Assembly: GCF_903866365.1 (NCBI RefSeq)
Contig: NZ_CAIPNF010000413.1
Span: forward strand, 1 to 35,187
Reading direction: 5' to 3'
DNA length: 35,187 bases
Origin: an uncultured Thiocystis sp.
GTDB lineage: Bacteria > Pseudomonadota > Gammaproteobacteria > Chromatiales > Chromatiaceae
The position numbers were made by a program, and so were the translations under genes. A model generated the notes under the pieces. The model ran no database searches, was not told the DNA's origin, and saw only the letters and a program-made list of their open reading frames with translations. This document shows, piece by piece, positions 12,387 to 21,498 of this stretch; position 1 is the first letter of the stretch; each line of letters opens with the position of its first letter.

Positions 12387-13521
12387 GGTCGCCGCGCAGG
12401 ATCCCAATCCAGTGATGCAGGTTGCGCCGGTTGATTTCAACGGCCGCTTCGCGTGCGATGCGCGCCTTGCGCTCACGAAGCGCCGGGTCGAGGTCGCGCA
12501 CGCGCGCCAGGGTATCGGCGAGATGCTCATCGTCGCGGATCTGGAAGATGCCACGGTTCAGAAGATCCCAGCTCAAAATGCCGCAAGCCGGGGACACCAG
12601 CACGGGACGCGCGCGCGCCATGGCTTCCAGCGCGATGGTGCCAAAGGACTCGACCCGGGACGGCAACACCAGTGCGTCAACGTGATCGATGAGCGTCAGG
12701 ATACGGGCGCGCTTGACCCAGCCAATGTGATTGAGGTTGGGCAGCTCGGCACATTGCGCCTCCAGCCAAGGCCGCAGTGGGCCATCGCCGGCGACCAAGA
12801 ACTCCATGTCGGGCAAGCGGCGCGCTGCTTCGACAATGACATCGAGATTCTTTTCGGGCGCGAGTCGACCGGCGAACAGAACCCGCTTCAAGTCAGGATT
12901 GGCGGGGACGACTGGACGGTCAAGGAAGCGTTTTGGAATAGGCGTCGCCATCAAGCCGACACGCCGGGCACCGATCGACCGCGCAACCTCGATCATGTCC
13001 GCTGAGTTGGCCAGCACCAGACGGCTCTGGCTGAAGAGCAGACGGTGACAGGTGCGCAGATACACGTTGGCGATTTGGGCGCGCAGCCCCCAATGCTGAA
13101 ACAGATCGGTCAACGCCTCGAAATGGGTGTGGAAGCCCACCATCAGGTCGACGCCCAGGCGTCCGGCCAGATACATCCCGAGCATGCCATAGGGGCCTGG
13201 TGTCGGAACCACGATGACGTTCGGGCGCAGGCGGTCCAGACGCCGGCTCACCAGCGACCAGGAGGGGACGAGGATTTTTTGGGTGGGATCGCCGGGCAGC
13301 GGAAGCCTGAATCCGCCATGCCAGGTTCCGGCGCGATAGCGCGGGGCAATCAGTCCCACGCTGGCTCCGCTGTTCCTCAGGTGGTCGGCGAGATCGCGGT
13401 AGTAGGCACCAACCCCGTTGCGTTCGGGGGCGGCATCGGACACGATGGCGACGCGTAGGTCGCGTGCATCGGTGGGTGCGAAGGTGTCAATCCGATTCTC
13501 CGCGGCGGACCGATTCAGCAT
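12358..13521 (-). CDS. GT4-family glycosyltransferase
   Basis: ATG 13521 overlaps the end of the sulfotransferase gene by 7 bp; the product has 387 residues, normal for the family. The N-terminal Rossmann domain has the loop APERNGVGAYYRDLADHL. The C-terminal donor-binding domain has FAGRLAPEKNLDVIVEAARRLP and the E-x7-E signature in SRVESFGTIALEAMARARPVL. GT4 enzymes are retaining and transfer sugars from nucleotide or lipid-phosphate donors; the overall look is similar to GDP-mannose-dependent MgtA-like enzymes, but donor and acceptor are not shown. Cytoplasmic or membrane-associated. Confidence 0.88.
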   Translation of the reverse strand: MLNRSAAENRIDTFAPTDARDLRVAIVSDAAPERNGVGAYYRDLADHLRNSGASVGLIAPRYRAGTWHGGFRLPLPGDPTQKILVPSWSLVSRRLDRLRPNVIVVPTPGPYGMLGMYLAGRLGVDLMVGFHTHFEALTDLFQHWGLRAQIANVYLRTCHRLLFSQSRLVLANSADMIEVARSIGARRVGLMATPIPKRFLDRPVVPANPDLKRVLFAGRLAPEKNLDVIVEAARRLPDMEFLVAGDGPLRPWLEAQCAELPNLNHIGWVKRARILTLIDHVDALVLPSRVESFGTIALEAMARARPVLVSPACGILSWDLLNRGIFQIRDDEHLADTLARVRDLDPALRERKARIAREAAVEINRRNLHHWIGILRGDHERSIDVEH

Positions 13522-14789
13522 GAGGGGGCGGGCTCCGTGGTCGGCGCTGGACGTTGTGAACCGGCAGAGAACAGGGCGGCAGGGTTTATCGTGTCCGCTC
13601 CGGAACCGAGAGGGGGTGGCGCGTCGCCTACCCCGATCGCGCGTGACGTGAGGGTCCGGTAGAGATCGCCCAACTCCTGCTCGATCTTCTCTGACGAGAG
13701 TCCAAACTGCTCCGCGCTGTAGCGGTGGCTGCTGCGATAGTGTCGGGCCTCGGCCCCCTGCTGGCTCAGCCTGGACTGGACATCGGCAGTCAACGGTAAA
13801 CCGAGTTGCCCGTAGAGGCGAGTCATCGTGTCGGTTAGGTCGGCCTTGAGGATTCGCATGGTCACCCAAGCGCAGCGGTTGTCAGGCATGCCCAGAAAAG
13901 CGCGAAGAAGGTTAGCATAATAGAAACCGAGTTGCTGGGTTAAGCGTCTGGATAAGTCCGGCACAACCGTTCGCGCATCGAAGAATCGGATTCCGGGCTC
14001 GATCGAGCTGAGCTGCGAGGGGATCGTCTGCTCTGGTTCGCGCAGACAGATCGCAAAGCGGGCATCGGCGAAATGCGCGGCAATGCTTCCCGCCAGTGGG
14101 GCAAAGGCGGCGTTTTTCGAGAGCAGACGTTTATGAGAGCCGTGGACGTAAAGGTGTTTCTGAAGACAGCGGCGATAGAAGTCCATCAGGCGCGCGCGAT
14201 CTGCTGCCGGCATGTCGCGGTCAAAGGCGCCCATGCGCCAGAGTAATTGCGAATCCGGAAAGGGCAGGATCAGAATGAAGCACGCGAGCGCGGGCATCAG
14301 CGCGAAATAATCTTCTTCGGGATCCCTCAGCCGCATGCTGTGAACGTCCTGCATGGTGCTAAAGGCGCTTTTCTCCAGCCAGTCCAGCAGGCGTCCGAGA
14401 GGACGTCCGATGGATTTGTCCAGATGGCCTACTCCGAGCCAGAAACGGCGTTCTGTGACCGAGAGCGCGAATAGGCACTCCCAGGTCGAAAAGGTGGTGA
14501 ACTGGTCGTCTTCGGCCAGGACGCGATGGAGATGGGTCGTCCCGCTTCGCGGGACGCCAAGCACGAACAGGGGTTCGCGAATGATCACCCGACGGTAGCC
14601 GGGGAAAAAGATCTCGTCGAGCAGAAAGCCCATCCAGTGGATGCCCTGGATCAGGGCGAAGAGCGGGATGAAACCCGTCATGATGAGCAGGCGTCGCGTG
14701 CTGGGCCGTCCAGTGCCCGCGGGGGGCAGGAAGGTGAGGTACGTCAGCGCGGCGAAATGTGCCGTGCTTGCGAGAAAAAGTCTGAGCAT
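13515..14789 (-). CDS. Sulfotransferase-family protein
   Basis: 424 residues. After a hydrophobic N-terminal region (residues 1-60, likely one or two membrane segments: LIMTGFIPLFALIQGIHWMGFLL) comes the PAPS 5'-phosphosulfate-binding loop GVPRSGTTHLHRVLAEDD. The C-terminal RYRSSHRYS-type region and the helical middle fit the Sulfotransfer_3 group. Such enzymes transfer sulfate from PAPS to sugars, lipids or small molecules. As first gene of a three-gene run with a glycosyltransferase and a deacetylase-like protein, it probably sulfates a glycolipid or polysaccharide. The Pro/Ala-rich tail (last ~35 residues) is probably disordered. Confidence 0.82.
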   Translation of the reverse strand: MLRLFLASTAHFAALTYLTFLPPAGTGRPSTRRLLIMTGFIPLFALIQGIHWMGFLLDEIFFPGYRRVIIREPLFVLGVPRSGTTHLHRVLAEDDQFTTFSTWECLFALSVTERRFWLGVGHLDKSIGRPLGRLLDWLEKSAFSTMQDVHSMRLRDPEEDYFALMPALACFILILPFPDSQLLWRMGAFDRDMPAADRARLMDFYRRCLQKHLYVHGSHKRLLSKNAAFAPLAGSIAAHFADARFAICLREPEQTIPSQLSSIEPGIRFFDARTVVPDLSRRLTQQLGFYYANLLRAFLGMPDNRCAWVTMRILKADLTDTMTRLYGQLGLPLTADVQSRLSQQGAEARHYRSSHRYSAEQFGLSSEKIEQELGDLYRTLTSRAIGVGDAPPPLGSGADTINPAALFSAGSQRPAPTTEPAPSC

Positions 14790-14833
14790 GGAACCGCTTC
14801 CGGAGTGAAAATTCGTGTTGGATATGCTCCAGC

Positions 14834-14867
14834 CTCGCCGCTCGCCCTGGGGGCGGCGAGTGGCGAG
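14834..14867. terminator. GC-rich hairpin downstream of rne
   Basis: Near-perfect 13-bp arms (CTCGCCGCTCGCC and complement with one mismatch) around an 8-base loop, between the rne stop and the sulfotransferase start. There is no U-tract on either strand, so it may be an RNA 3'-end stabiliser, a processing site or a weak terminator. Confidence 0.4.
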
Positions 14868-14887
14868 ACGCGGTTGCGTAGCTCCCT

Positions 14888-17800
14888 TTAGGAACCGTTG
14901 ACGGTCCGCTCCGATTCTTCCGACGAGACGACGGCGGGTTCGGGTCGCGGCGCGGCGTCGACGGACGGCGCGTCGGGTTGACGCAATGCTGGCTCCCCGT
15001 CGCTTGAGCTGACCTCAGCGTCTTTTGACGACACCGTGGGCATGTTGCTCGCGACAAGCGGCGCCGACGAGGCGGACGTGTCGAGGATCTGTACGAGGGG
15101 CTCCGGGATGGACGGACTGACGACCGGCTCTGGCGTCGGCTCCGGGAGACTTGCTTGCGGCAATGGTTGCTCCGCGAGCGGGTCGGGTTGCGCGCCGGGC
15201 GTGAGCGGCTCCTGGGTTAACGCCTGGGCTGGCGGTTGCGGTGCGGAGGTTGGCGCCGCGGTACCGGGCATGTCCATGACGGTCGCTGCATGAGTCCAGG
15301 TTTCCCGATGGTCTTGCGCCGGCTCCGACATCTGCTCGGATACCTGGCTCGGCGCGTCCTCGGGCGCGGGAGAGCTGCCCTCGTTCTCCGTGCTGACCGA
15401 GATCTCGGAACCGGTGGCAGCCTCTGCGCTGGCTGGGGTTCGCCGACGGTTGCGGCCACCCCGGCGGCGACGCGATGAGCGTGGTCGGGTGGAACCTGCC
15501 GTTGTCGAGTCGGTCGCTTCCTCGTCCCGCTCGCTGTCGGTTGGCTCCAGGTCGGCGCGTTCATTGCGCTCGGTCGCATCCTCGGTGACCGGAGTCGACT
15601 CTGTCCAGAGGTCTTCGTCCGTCGCATCCCGCGGCGACTCCCACCATCGTTGACCGCTCTCGTCCTGGATCGCTGACTTGTCGGCCGGGCTTATTCCTGG
15701 TTCGTGGTTTCCCGTTGGCGACGAAAAAGCGCTCGCGGATCCAGGTTCGCCCTGCTCAACCATGGATGGCATGGAATGGCCGTGATCGGCGTTTCGGTTG
15801 CCGCCCTGGCTGAGCTCGCGATCGTCCGAACGTTGCGCTGGGCCGCGTGCGTCGCCAGATCCCCGGCGCCCACGCGATGCGCCGCGTCGCGAACGCGACT
15901 CGCCGGTACGTATGCCGCGTGTTTGCTCGTCGTCATCCGCCGACTTCGGCGCGTCGTCCCGATGGCGACTGGCCTGCTCGCCTTGACCCGCATCCGTGGA
16001 CGCCTGATCGACGCGCGGTCGGTTGCCGCGCGGGCGCTCTTCGCGGGATTGGGGCGGTCTGCCTTGACTTGGTCTGTCTCCGCGGCTTGCCATGCTGGAG
16101 CGTTGGCGTTGCGGTTGCGGATCTCGGTCCGGGCTATGAGGTTGTTCCCTGGCAAAAGCGGTCTTTTCGGCGTGGGGAGCCTTGTCTGGACTGCCTTCAG
16201 GGTGGGACGCTGGGGTCTCTGAATCCGCTGCGCGAGGCATGAACAAGCCGGTCCAGATGCGTTTCAGCAGGCTGTCCGGTTCGCTGCGCTCAGGCTCCTT
16301 GCGCGACGCGGCCGGTGCCGGCATCCGCGCGGCATCGCGCTGCGGCACCGGGGTGCTGGGGGTGACCAGTTTGACCGCCGGTTCCTCGCGGCGGTCCGGC
16401 TGACCGAGTTTCGCGTCGAGCTTGGCATACAGGGGGGTGGCGCTCGGCTCGGGGGGCGCGGTCAGCTCGTAGCTCGATTGCAACTCGTCCGGCTTCACGG
16501 CGTCCTGGACGCGCACCCGCTCGATGCGATAGTCCGGGGTCTGCAGATGCTCGTTGGGGAGCAGCAGCACTTCGGCGCCCTGACGATGCTCGATATCGAG
16601 AATCGCGCGACGTTTCTCGTTGAGCAGGAAGGTGGCGACGCTGACCGGGAGTTGGGCGACGATGCGCTGAGTGTTCTCCTTCATCGCCTCTTCCTCGACG
16701 ATGCGCAGGATCGACAGCGCCAGCGATTCGACCCCGCGAATCGTGCCCTGACCCTTGCAGCGCGGACACACCCGCTGGCTGGATTCGCCGAGCGAGGGGC
16801 GCAGACGCTGACGCGACATCTCCAGCAGACCGAAGCGCGAGATACGCGCGACCTGGACCCGCGCGCGATCCTGCTTGAGCGCGTCGCGCAGCCGATCCTC
16901 GACCGCCCGCTGGTTCTTGGGGGGGGTCATGTCGATGAAGTCGATAACGAAGAGTCCGCCCAGATCGCGCAGTCGCAGTTGACGCGCGATCTCGTCGGCC
17001 GCCTCCAGATTGGTGTTAAGCGCGGTCTCCTCGATATCGGCGCCCTTGGTGGAACGCGCCGAGTTGATGTCGACCGAGGTCAGCGCCTCGGTGTGGTCGA
17101 TGACGATGGAGCCGCCGGAGGGTAGTCGCACCTCGCGCTGGAAAGCGGATTCGATCTGGCTCTCGATCTGGTAGCGGGTGAACAGCGGCACCTCGTCTTC
17201 ATACAGGCGCAGCTTCTTGAGATTCTGCGGCATGACCTGGCTGATGAAGTTCTCGGCCCGCTCGAAGACATCCGGGTCGTCGATCACGATCTCGCCGATG
17301 TCCGCGCGCAGATAGTCGCGGATCGAGCGGATGATGACATCGCTTTCCTGATAGATCAGAAAGGGCGCCTTGCGTCCCTCGCCCGAGGTCTCGATGGCCT
17401 TCCAGAGCTGAAGCAGATAGTCGAGATCCCATTGGAGTTCCTCGACATTCTTGCCCACGCCCGCAGTGCGCACGATCAGGCCCATGTCCTCGGGGATGAC
17501 GAGCTGGCTCATGGCGTCGCGCAGCTCGTTGCGATCCTGGCCCTCGATGCGCCGCGACACGCCGCCGGCGCGCGGATTGTTCGGCATCAGCACCAGATAG
17601 CGGCCGGCCAGCGAGATGAAGGTGGTGAGCGCCGCACCCTTGCTGCCACGCTCCTCCTTGTCGATCTGCACCACGACCTCGCGGCCCTCGCGGACCGATT
17701 CCTTGATGCTGACACGGGTGCCGGCCTTGGTGGTGTCCGGCTCGAAATAGGCGCGCGCGATTTCCTTGAGCGGCAGAAAGCCGTGGCGGTCGGCGCCATA

Positions 17801-17977
17801 CTCGACGAACGCGGCTTCCAGGCTAGGTTCGACTCTTGTAATGATACCTTTGTAAATATTGGATTTTTTCTGTTCCCTGCCGGGCGACTCGATGTCGAGG
17901 TTGTACAGTATTTGACCGTCGACGGTCGCGACGCGCAACTCTTCCGGCTGAGTTGCATTGATCAGCATTCTCTTCAT
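14888..17977 (-). CDS. rne: Ribonuclease E
   Basis: ATG 17977 with AGAAGGAAC upstream gives 1029 residues beginning [17 protein letters not shown], as in other RNase E proteins. The catalytic half shows the S1 domain (~35-120), the DNase-I-like part with the magnesium-binding Asp in [10 protein letters not shown] and in [12 protein letters not shown], and the zinc-link CPRCKGQG that joins the dimers. The C-terminal half (from ~residue 530) is disordered, Pro/Arg/Ser-rich with basic clusters ([13 protein letters not shown]) and is the expected scaffold for degradosome partners. The protein cuts single-stranded AU-rich RNA in mRNA decay and rRNA/tRNA maturation, at the inner membrane. Its long upstream region may carry autoregulation. 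Confidence 0.97.
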   Translation of the reverse strand: MKRMLINATQPEELRVATVDGQILYNLDIESPGREQKKSNIYKGIITRVEPSLEAAFVEYGADRHGFLPLKEIARAYFEPDTTKAGTRVSIKESVREGREVVVQIDKEERGSKGAALTTFISLAGRYLVLMPNNPRAGGVSRRIEGQDRNELRDAMSQLVIPEDMGLIVRTAGVGKNVEELQWDLDYLLQLWKAIETSGEGRKAPFLIYQESDVIIRSIRDYLRADIGEIVIDDPDVFERAENFISQVMPQNLKKLRLYEDEVPLFTRYQIESQIESAFQREVRLPSGGSIVIDHTEALTSVDINSARSTKGADIEETALNTNLEAADEIARQLRLRDLGGLFVIDFIDMTPPKNQRAVEDRLRDALKQDRARVQVARISRFGLLEMSRQRLRPSLGESSQRVCPRCKGQGTIRGVESLALSILRIVEEEAMKENTQRIVAQLPVSVATFLLNEKRRAILDIEHRQGAEVLLLPNEHLQTPDYRIERVRVQDAVKPDELQSSYELTAPPEPSATPLYAKLDAKLGQPDRREEPAVKLVTPSTPVPQRDAARMPAPAASRKEPERSEPDSLLKRIWTGLFMPRAADSETPASHPEGSPDKAPHAEKTAFAREQPHSPDRDPQPQRQRSSMASRGDRPSQGRPPQSREERPRGNRPRVDQASTDAGQGEQASRHRDDAPKSADDDEQTRGIRTGESRSRRGASRGRRGSGDARGPAQRSDDRELSQGGNRNADHGHSMPSMVEQGEPGSASAFSSPTGNHEPGISPADKSAIQDESGQRWWESPRDATDEDLWTESTPVTEDATERNERADLEPTDSERDEEATDSTTAGSTRPRSSRRRRGGRNRRRTPASAEAATGSEISVSTENEGSSPAPEDAPSQVSEQMSEPAQDHRETWTHAATVMDMPGTAAPTSAPQPPAQALTQEPLTPGAQPDPLAEQPLPQASLPEPTPEPVVSPSIPEPLVQILDTSASSAPLVASNMPTVSSKDAEVSSSDGEPALRQPDAPSVDAAPRPEPAVVSSEESERTVNGS

Positions 17978-18557
17978 GTTGTTCCTTCTCACACACCACG
18001 GCGCGTGACCCGTGGTTGGGCGCCTCGCCACGGGCTTCCTCGGGGAAGCCTCGCGGGCGGCTCGGCGCGTCGCCAATCGGCTCGGGATGAGCGGAGCCGA
18101 AAGGCATCGGCACTGTCCGTTCAGCCACTGGCGTAAAGGGCTTCAACGGGCACGCGCACATGAACGATCGTTGACGGGGCCTGATGGGCTCCCGCGTTTG
18201 GTGCCCCTGTCCAAGTGGAGGGGGCTGCTACGGAGCGGCGAAGATGGCGCCGGCTGCGCTGGTTTACCTGCGTCACGCTCCGCGGGAGAAACCGCTGGGT
18301 GTAGAATCCGCGTTACTCGACAAGACGAGTTCGCTGGATCGCACCCCGCGTCCCCGCGGGCGGCGTGATCGGGTCGCAACTGCCGGTGGTCAGCCCGAGG
18401 GGCGTCTCGGCGCCTGATGGATCGGCGTTCGAGACGCGCCTCGGATGCACTTGCCGCTCCGGGAAAAAACTTGATTCCATTGGCCAGCGCAAGTATCCAA
18501 TGGTATCAGTGAACTTTAATAGCAGCAATTGAGCCAATCGGGCAGGGCCAGACCCAC
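17978..18557. promoter_or_regulatory. Divergent rne/rluC intergenic region
   Basis: 580 bp without a convincing gene. It holds an imperfect 15-bp inverted repeat (18395-18409 and 18430-18444, one mismatch, 20-base loop) and an AT-rich stretch at about 18463-18535 that is the most likely place for promoters of both genes. In enterobacteria rne has a long 5' leader through which RNase E controls its own mRNA; the length here allows the same, but homology of the leader cannot be judged by eye. Several short frames in this region look like GC-rich noise. Confidence 0.55.
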
Positions 18558-19604
18558 TTGAATCCAAGACAGACTCGTTTAAAGACGCGACCCAGCAACC
18601 ATTCGGAGGCGCGCTCCGCGCCATTGCGCGCCCAGGTTGATGTTGGGGGCGAGGTCGCCGCGCCACAACTCGTGCAGGTCGATGCGGAATCCGACGGTCA
18701 GCGCATCGATAATTTTCTGCTCCGCATCCTCAAGGGCATCCCGCGCAGTCATCTCTATCGGGTGATGCGCCGCGGCGAGGTGCGTGTCAACAAAGGCCGG
18801 GTGAAGGCCAGCCACCGACTGCGCACTGGGGATCTGGTGCGCATTCCGCCGCTGCGCCTGGCGCCGCCCGAACCGCCGGGGCGGGCGCCGGAGAGCCAGT
18901 TGGCGCGTCTCGATCGCTCCGTGATCTACGAGGACGACCGACTGCTGGTCATCGACAAGCCACCGGGGCTCGCCGTGCACGGGGGCAGCGGACTCAGTTA
19001 TGGCCTGATCGAATCGCTGCGGCAGTTGCGTCCGGGGCACGAACTGGAACTGGTCCACCGGCTCGACCGCGAGACCTCAGGCTGTCTGGTGATCAGCAAG
19101 CGGCGCAGCGCGCTGCGCGAATTGCACGCCCTGATTCGCGAAGGCAAAATGGACAAGCGCTATCTGGCGCTGATCGTCGGCGAACTGGCGCAGCCGGAGA
19201 TGCTGGTCGACGCGCCGCTGAAAAAGAACGTCCTGCGCGGCGGCGAACGTCTGGTGCGGGTCGATCCCATCGAGGGGAAGCCGGCCCGGACCCTGTTTCG
19301 GCGACTGCGCCGGTTCGCGGTGGACGGCCTGAATCTCACGCTGGTCGAGGCGCATCTGATCACCGGGCGCACCCATCAGATTCGGGTGCATGCCGCGCAT
19401 CTGGGCACGCCGCTGGCGGGCGATCCGAAATATGGCGACGAGCAGGCCAATCGGTCGCTCAAGGCGTGCGGACTCTCGCGCTTGTTTTTGCACGCCTCCG
19501 CCTTGATCGTCCGGCTGGAGTATATGACCGGCCCGCTGCGCGTGGAGGCGCCATTACCCGATGAACTGGAACAGATTTTGTCCGCACTGGAGGCCCAGAC
19601 GTGA
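18558..19604 (+). CDS. rluC: 23S rRNA pseudouridine synthase RluC
   Basis: An S4 RNA-binding domain (DGQRIDNFLLRILKGIPRSHLYRVMRRGEVRVNKGR) is followed by the RsuA/RluA catalytic domain with the Asp motif VHRLDRETSG and RTHQIRVHAAHLG. RluC isomerises uridines 955, 2504 and 2580 (E. coli numbering) of 23S rRNA. The annotated start is a TTG at 18558 because no suitable ATG precedes the S4 domain; the N-terminus is then about 30 residues longer than in E. coli. A GTG at 18672 would give a more usual length, so the start is uncertain. Divergent from rne, as in many gammaproteobacteria. Confidence 0.93.
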   Translation: MNPRQTRLKTRPSNHSEARSAPLRAQVDVGGEVAAPQLVQVDAESDGQRIDNFLLRILKGIPRSHLYRVMRRGEVRVNKGRVKASHRLRTGDLVRIPPLRLAPPEPPGRAPESQLARLDRSVIYEDDRLLVIDKPPGLAVHGGSGLSYGLIESLRQLRPGHELELVHRLDRETSGCLVISKRRSALRELHALIREGKMDKRYLALIVGELAQPEMLVDAPLKKNVLRGGERLVRVDPIEGKPARTLFRRLRRFAVDGLNLTLVEAHLITGRTHQIRVHAAHLGTPLAGDPKYGDEQANRSLKACGLSRLFLHASALIVRLEYMTGPLRVEAPLPDELEQILSALEAQT

Positions 19605-20260
19605 GTTTTGATTTGATTGTCTTCGACTGGGACGGCACCCTGATGGATTCCGAGGTCCGGATCGTCGCCTGTCTGCAGGCCGCTTTTGTCGATCTGGGTC
19701 TGCCGGAGCCGAGCCGGGAGGCGGCCCGCGACATCATCGGTCTCGGGCTGGAGGAGGCGATGATGCAGCTTTGGCCGACGGCGGACGCAATCCTGCGGGG
19801 CGCGCTGGCGGTCCAGTATCGGCGGCATTTTCTCGTCACCGACCAGACCGCCTCGGTGCTCTTCCCCGGTGCGCGCGAGACCCTGGACTGGATCGCGGCG
19901 CAGGGGTATCGCCTGGCGGTCGCGACCGGCAAGAGCCGGCGAGGGCTCGATCAATCGATGGCCGAGACGGGACTCGAAGGGTTTTTTCATGCCACCCGTT
20001 GCGCCGACGAAACCTTCTCCAAGCCCAACCCGCAAATGCTGTTCGAGTTGATGGACGAACTCGGCGCGCGTCCCGCCGCGACCCTGATGATTGGCGACAC
20101 CGAATACGACATGCAGATGGCCCGCAATGCCGGGACCGAGGCGCTGGCGGTTAGCTTTGGCGTGCATGCCTCCGAGCGTCTGCTGGCGCATTCCCCGCTG
20201 GCCTGCCTGGACGCGCTCGACGCGATCCCCGAGTGGCTGACCAGTCGCGGCCTGCCATAG
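19601..20260 (+). CDS. HAD-family phosphatase, phosphoglycolate phosphatase-like
   Basis: Starts at GTG 19601, overlapping the rluC stop (GTGA), so the two are coupled. 219 residues. Motif I is VFDWDGTLMDSE, motif II lies near VATGKS, motif III is the Lys in FSKPNPQML and motif IV is IGDTEYDMQMAR. The helical cap is of the C1 beta-phosphoglucomutase/phosphoglycolate type. It hydrolyses a small phosphorylated metabolite in the cytoplasm; substrate not shown. The order rluC-HAD-sppA is conserved in many gammaproteobacteria. Confidence 0.9.
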   Translation: MSFDLIVFDWDGTLMDSEVRIVACLQAAFVDLGLPEPSREAARDIIGLGLEEAMMQLWPTADAILRGALAVQYRRHFLVTDQTASVLFPGARETLDWIAAQGYRLAVATGKSRRGLDQSMAETGLEGFFHATRCADETFSKPNPQMLFELMDELGARPAATLMIGDTEYDMQMARNAGTEALAVSFGVHASERLLAHSPLACLDALDAIPEWLTSRGLP

Positions 20261-20269
20261 AGATAAATC

Positions 20270-20392
20270 AAGTTGTCAGTTGTCAGTGGACAGCTTGCAG
20301 TGCAGCTCTCTCATCGTGATCGATCCGCGAGCAAACAGGTGTCTGGCATAGACACAATGCCAAATCCTTGTGCTCAAATTAACTGACAACTT
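20270..20392. repeat. Short intergenic element with 12-bp inverted ends
   Basis: AAGTTGTCAGTT at 20270-20281 is the exact complement of AACTGACAACTT at 20381-20392. The left end also contains two tandem TTGTCAG units. The 123-bp segment fills the gap between the HAD gene and sppA and contains no gene. It could be a MITE-like repeat or a long hairpin; the tandem heptamer resembles short repeats that are abundant in some bacterial genomes. Confidence 0.55.
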
Positions 20393-20412
20393 CCTACTGC
20401 CTGGAGATTTGC

Positions 20413-21420
20413 ATGAATTGGAGATTCTGGAACCCGAGCAAGGAGGCGATGCCCTCGCCCGACCAGCCGGATTGGGAGCGCGCGCTCATCAATCGGATGG
20501 CCGCCGATTATCTGCGCGATCAGCGTGGCCGCCGCCGCTGGGGCGTGTTTTTCAAGTTTCTGATTCTGCTCTATCTCATCGGGATTCTGGTCGCGGCGTA
20601 CTCGCCGCAGCTGATCGAGCGGCTGTCGTCCAAGGAAGGTCATACCGCGCTGATCGAGGTCAAGGGCGTCATTTCCTCGGAGACCGATGCCAGCGCGGAT
20701 AACGTCATCGCCGCGCTACGCGCCGCCTTCGAGGCCGATCAGGTCAAGGGCATCATCCTGCGGATCAACAGTCCTGGCGGAAGCCCGGTGCAGGCCGGCT
20801 ATATCAATGACGAGATCAAACGACTCAAGGCCAAGTACAAAAAAGATAAGGACAAGGACATGCCGGTCTATGCCGTGGCCGTCGACCTTTGCGCCTCCGG
20901 CGGTTATTACATCGCCGTCGGCGCCGACGCCATCTATGTCGACAAGGCCAGTCTGGTGGGCTCCATCGGCGTGCGCATCGACGGCTTCGGGTTTGAGGAC
21001 GCGATGAAGGAACTGGGCGTCGAGCGCCGTCTGCTGACCGCGGGCGACAACAAAGGCATCCTTGACCCCTTCTCGCCGCTGCCGGAGTCGCAGCGCGTCT
21101 TTATTCAGGGCGTGCTCGATACGCTCCATCGACAATTCATCGCCGAGGTCAAGACGGGGCGGGGCGACAAGCTTAAGGGCGGCGACGAACTCTTCAGCGG
21201 ACTCTTCTGGAGCGGTCAGGAGGCGGTCGAACTCGGGCTTGCCGATGGTCTCGGCAGTTCCAGTTCGGTCGCGCGCGACCTCGTCGGCGCCGAGACGCTC
21301 GTCGACTACACTCAAAAGAAGGATCTCCTGGATTCGCTCGCCAAGCGGCTTGGTGCAAGCTTTGGGGCCGGGGCGCTGGAGCGGTTGGGGATCCTGCTGG
21401 GCAGCGGCATTCCACACTGA
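20413..21420 (+). CDS. sppA: Signal peptide peptidase SppA, short form
   Basis: 335 residues, the short (single-domain, S49) form. One membrane helix near residues 47-65 (VFFKFLILLYLIGILVAAY) precedes the periplasmic protease. The catalytic Ser is in VDLCASGGYYIAVGAD and the Lys in VDKASLVGSIGVRIDGFG. SppA degrades cleaved signal peptides in the inner membrane. The gene follows the HAD gene after a repeat-containing gap and has a GGAG ribosome site. Confidence 0.94.
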   Translation: MNWRFWNPSKEAMPSPDQPDWERALINRMAADYLRDQRGRRRWGVFFKFLILLYLIGILVAAYSPQLIERLSSKEGHTALIEVKGVISSETDASADNVIAALRAAFEADQVKGIILRINSPGGSPVQAGYINDEIKRLKAKYKKDKDKDMPVYAVAVDLCASGGYYIAVGADAIYVDKASLVGSIGVRIDGFGFEDAMKELGVERRLLTAGDNKGILDPFSPLPESQRVFIQGVLDTLHRQFIAEVKTGRGDKLKGGDELFSGLFWSGQEAVELGLADGLGSSSSVARDLVGAETLVDYTQKKDLLDSLAKRLGASFGAGALERLGILLGSGIPH

Positions 21421-21457
21421 CCGAAGCGATGGCCGCTGGACCCATGGCTGCAACCGC

Positions 21458-21481
21458 GATTCGCGCCGCAAGGCGCGAATC
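21458..21481. terminator. Hairpin between sppA and the decarboxylase gene
   Basis: Perfect 10-bp arms GATTCGCGCC and GGCGCGAATC around a GCAA (GNRA-type) loop. There is no U-tract, so it may be a weak terminator or an mRNA-stability hairpin rather than a classical terminator. It ends about 18 bp before the decarboxylase start. Confidence 0.4.
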
Positions 21482-21498
21482 CATTCGCGACGAGGTTG

